Origin: G965276765 sp965276825
GTDB lineage: Bacteria > Actinomycetota > Acidimicrobiia > Acidimicrobiales > Palsa-688
Assembly: GCA_965276825.1 (NCBI GenBank)
Contig: OZ255630.1
Location: forward strand, 1,054,001-1,118,000
Direction of reading: 5' to 3'
Length of the DNA stretch: 64,000 bases
The notes beneath the pieces were generated by a model, which was given only the letters and a program-made list of their open reading frames with translations, made no database searches and was not told where the DNA came from. Below, in pieces: positions 62,075-64,000 of the stretch. The position numbers and the translations under genes were made by a program. The number at the start of each line of letters is the position of its first letter. The stretch's first letter is position 1.

Positions 62075-63070
62075 ATGCGAGCCACCCCGCCCCGTACCGC
62101 CGCCACACTGGCCGCCCTGGCCCTGGTCCTGACCCCGGTGCTGGCGGGATGCGGCGGCTCGTCCACGTCGGCCAGCAGGGCCTCCTCCGCCCCTGCGACG
62201 GCGCCCAACGCCCCCATGCCCAACGGGTCGTCGTCGGGGTCGACCGGGGGCGGGGCCACGTCGAGCGCAGGGACCCCGGCGACGGCCGGCGGCCCGAGCT
62301 CGTCGCGGCGCGGGCCGTCGGGGCCTGGCACCGTGCTCGGCGCCAAGGTGACGCCGGTCGCGGCCGACGTCATCCGCACCGGCAGCATCCACCTGCGCGT
62401 CGCCGACGGGGCCGCGGTGACCCGGGGCTTCGACGCCGCTCGGTCCCTCGCGGGCGGCGATGGCGGCTTCGTGGCCTCGTCGAACCTGACATCGGGGCGC
62501 CGCCCGACGGCGATGGTCACCCTGCGCATCCCGTCGTCGTCGACCGCCGCGGCCACCGACTCGCTCGAGCGCCTCGGGACCGTCACGTCGGCCGTCTTCG
62601 GCGGGACCGACGTCACCGGCCAGGTGGTCGACCTCACCGTCGAGATCGCCAACCTGCGCTCGGAGGAGGGTGCGGTGCGCAAGCTGCTCGGGCAGGCCCC
62701 GACCGTCAAGGACATCCTCACCATCCAGCAGGAGCTGTTCTCCCTGCAGGGCCAGATCCAGACCCTCGTCGCCCAACAGGGCTCGCTCGACAACCAGGTC
62801 ACCTACGCGACCCTCACCGTGACCCTGACCACGTCGGCCGTGCCCGTCCACCACCGGGCGCCGCGGCCGGCCGCGCCGGCCTCGACGCTGTCACGGTTCT
62901 GGCACCTGGCCTCCTCCCACACCGTGGCCGTGGCGCGCTCCGTGGTCCTCGCCGTCGGCTGGTCGGCCCCGGCCGTGGTGGTGGCCGTCGCCGCCGGCGG
63001 CGTCTGGTTGGGGCTGCGCCGCCGCCGCCACCACGGCGGCGGCCACGAACCCACCCCCAGCGGGCCGTGA
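62075..63070 (+). CDS. DUF4349 membrane lipoprotein
   Basis: The predicted protein has 331 residues. The signal peptide ends in LTPVLAGCGGS, a lipobox with the lipidated cysteine. A Ser/Ala/Gly-rich linker follows, then the DUF4349 core (IRTGSIHLRVADGAAVTRGF, GFVASSNLTSGRRPTAMVTL, TVTSAVFGGTDVTGQVVDL, then a coiled segment LRSEEGAVRKLLGQAPTVKD and VTYATLTVTLTT). A C-terminal transmembrane helix ends in RRRRHH. The family has no settled function; it sits with one lipid and one membrane anchor in the envelope. Confidence 0.85.
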   Translation: MRATPPRTAATLAALALVLTPVLAGCGGSSTSASRASSAPATAPNAPMPNGSSSGSTGGGATSSAGTPATAGGPSSSRRGPSGPGTVLGAKVTPVAADVIRTGSIHLRVADGAAVTRGFDAARSLAGGDGGFVASSNLTSGRRPTAMVTLRIPSSSTAAATDSLERLGTVTSAVFGGTDVTGQVVDLTVEIANLRSEEGAVRKLLGQAPTVKDILTIQQELFSLQGQIQTLVAQQGSLDNQVTYATLTVTLTTSAVPVHHRAPRPAAPASTLSRFWHLASSHTVAVARSVVLAVGWSAPAVVVAVAAGGVWLGLRRRRHHGGGHEPTPSGP

Positions 63071-63140
63071 CCTCGTGAGCCGGAGGCGGGCGCGCCGCCC
63101 CACCGGGGCCGGACGCGGCGGCCTTGTAGCCTCGGGCGCC

Positions 63141-64000
63141 GTGCCCGACGCCCCCCTCCGCCGCGCCCAGGTCGTCGGCGTCGGCCTGATCGGCGGCTCG
63201 GTCGGCCTCGGCCTGCGGGCGAGGGGATGGCACGTCACCGGCCGCGACGCCGACCCCGCACGGGAACGGGCCGCCGTCGACGCCGGCGCCATCGACGCCG
63301 TCGGCGAGGACGCGTCAGCGGAGGTGACCTTCGTGGCCACCCCGGCAGGGGCGGTGGTCGCCGAGGCCGAGCGCGCCCTGGCCGCCGGGGGGGTGGTGAC
63401 CGACGTGGCCGGCACCAAGGGGCCGATCGCCGAGGCCGTCACCGATTCCCACTTCGTCGGCGGCCACCCGATGGCCGGATCGGAGCAGGACGGCCTGGAC
63501 GGGGCGGACGCGGACCTGTTCGTCGGGGCGACCTGGGTCCTGACCCCGACCGAGTCCACCTCGCCCGAGGCCTACGCCACCCTCGGCCAGGTCGTCACGT
63601 CGCTCGGCGCCACCGTGGTCGCCGTGCCGCCCCGCCGCCACGACCACCTGGTGGCGGTGGTCTCCCACGTGCCCCACCTCACCGCGGCCACCCTGATGAA
63701 CCTGGCGGCCGACACCGCCCTCGAGCACGGCAACCTGCTGCGCCTGGCCGCCGGCGGGTTCCGGGACATGACCCGGATCTCCGCCGGCCACCCCGGCATC
63801 TGGCCCGACGTCTGCACCGACAACCGCGACGCCATCGTCGCGGTCCTCGACCAGCTCACCGCCGCGCTCGGCGAGATGCGCGACGTGGTCGCCGCCGGGG
63901 ACACGGGCGGCCTGCTCGAGCGGCTGGAGCGGGCCCGCGAGGCCCGGGCCAACCTGCCCGTCGGCGCACCGCCACCCAGCCAGACCGTCGAGGTCAGGAT
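63141..64000 (+). CDS. tyrA: Prephenate dehydrogenase, 3'-truncated by the window edge
   Basis: The frame is open from GTG at 63141 to the last base, 286 codons. The nucleotide-binding loop QVVGVGLIGGSVGLGLRARG is followed by TFVATPAGAVVAEAERAL, VTDVAGTKGPIAEAV and FVGGHPMAGSEQDGLDGADA with the conserved catalytic histidine. VAVVSHVPHLTAATLM and GNLLRLAAGGFRDMTRISAG follow, all typical of TyrA/arogenate dehydrogenases. TAGCCT (63127-63132) eight bases before the GTG fits leaderless transcription. Confidence 0.93.
   Translation, partial: MPDAPLRRAQVVGVGLIGGSVGLGLRARGWHVTGRDADPARERAAVDAGAIDAVGEDASAEVTFVATPAGAVVAEAERALAAGGVVTDVAGTKGPIAEAVTDSHFVGGHPMAGSEQDGLDGADADLFVGATWVLTPTESTSPEAYATLGQVVTSLGATVVAVPPRRHDHLVAVVSHVPHLTAATLMNLAADTALEHGNLLRLAAGGFRDMTRISAGHPGIWPDVCTDNRDAIVAVLDQLTAALGEMRDVVAAGDTGGLLERLERAREARANLPVGAPPPSQTVEVR

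Noticed and set aside
63315..63952. Minus-strand ORFs opposite tyrA
   Set aside because: They are Gly/Val/Arg-rich shadows; the + frame carries all prephenate dehydrogenase motifs.

Overview
This 64 kb window is high-GC (about 70% by eye) and gene-dense, with ATGA/GTGA/TTGA stop-start overlaps almost everywhere. Gene order, a 16S sequence of actinobacterial type, the 23S helix-54a-type insertion and the gene content point to an actinobacterium. My reading is class Acidimicrobiia (an Iamia/Microtrichales-like relative), but that placement is inference from the rRNA text and was not computed.

Layout. (1) 1-4.2 kb: riboflavin operon ribD(partial)-ribE-ribBA-ribH, running into hisG and a small cold-shock-like protein. 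(2) 4.2-7.3 kb: a Tat-exported FAD oxidase, an SDR and a DUF1844 protein. (3) 7.2-15.1 kb: infC-rpmI-rplT, an rRNA methyltransferase, an orphan histidine kinase, pheS-pheT and a tyrosine phosphatase. (4) 15.7-23.6 kb: argC-argB-argD-argF-argR-argG-argH without argJ, ending in a 3-methyladenine DNA glycosylase. (5) 23.6-29.2 kb: a complete 16S-23S-5S operon with tandem promoters, boxA, processing stems and a terminator, and no tRNA in the spacer. (6) 29.2-48.0 kb: accessory and central-metabolism genes. These are a TPR protein, DedA, an HD protein, an OB-fold protein, HAD enzymes, class I aldolase, the 2-oxoacid:acceptor oxidoreductase KorAB, EgtB, DUF1015, a methyltransferase, an S51 peptidase, a MerA-like flavoprotein and two overlapping Gfo/Idh/MocA genes. 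(7) 48.0-54.6 kb: a basic-tail protein, tlyA, nadK, recN, pyrG and a NUDIX enzyme. (8) 54.6-64 kb: a site-2 protease, a secreted Thr/Pro-repeat protein coupled to a diguanylate cyclase, trpS, scpA-scpB-rluB, a DUF4349 lipoprotein and tyrA (partial).

Regions 3, 4, 7 and 8 keep the order remembered for Mycobacterium tuberculosis (infC-rpmI-rplT-tsnR, pheST, arg operon, mpg, tlyA-nadK-recN, pyrG-NUDIX, scpAB-rluB). The rRNA operon and about 19 kb of other genes sit between mpg and tlyA.

The most striking signals are regulatory rather than a new gene system. About twenty genes show a -10-like hexamer (T/C-A-N-N-N-T) 5-9 bases before the start codon, which suggests widespread leaderless transcription. 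infC appears to start at ATA, behind a short Arg-rich leader ORF and hairpin. tlyA and the cold-shock gene appear to start at CTG within CTGA overlaps. argC carries a perfect 9-bp inverted repeat over its -10, next to an ARG-box-like palindrome. The secreted Thr/Pro-repeat protein and its coupled diguanylate cyclase form the best candidate for an undescribed functional unit. I saw no CRISPR array, insertion sequence, prophage or tRNA gene.
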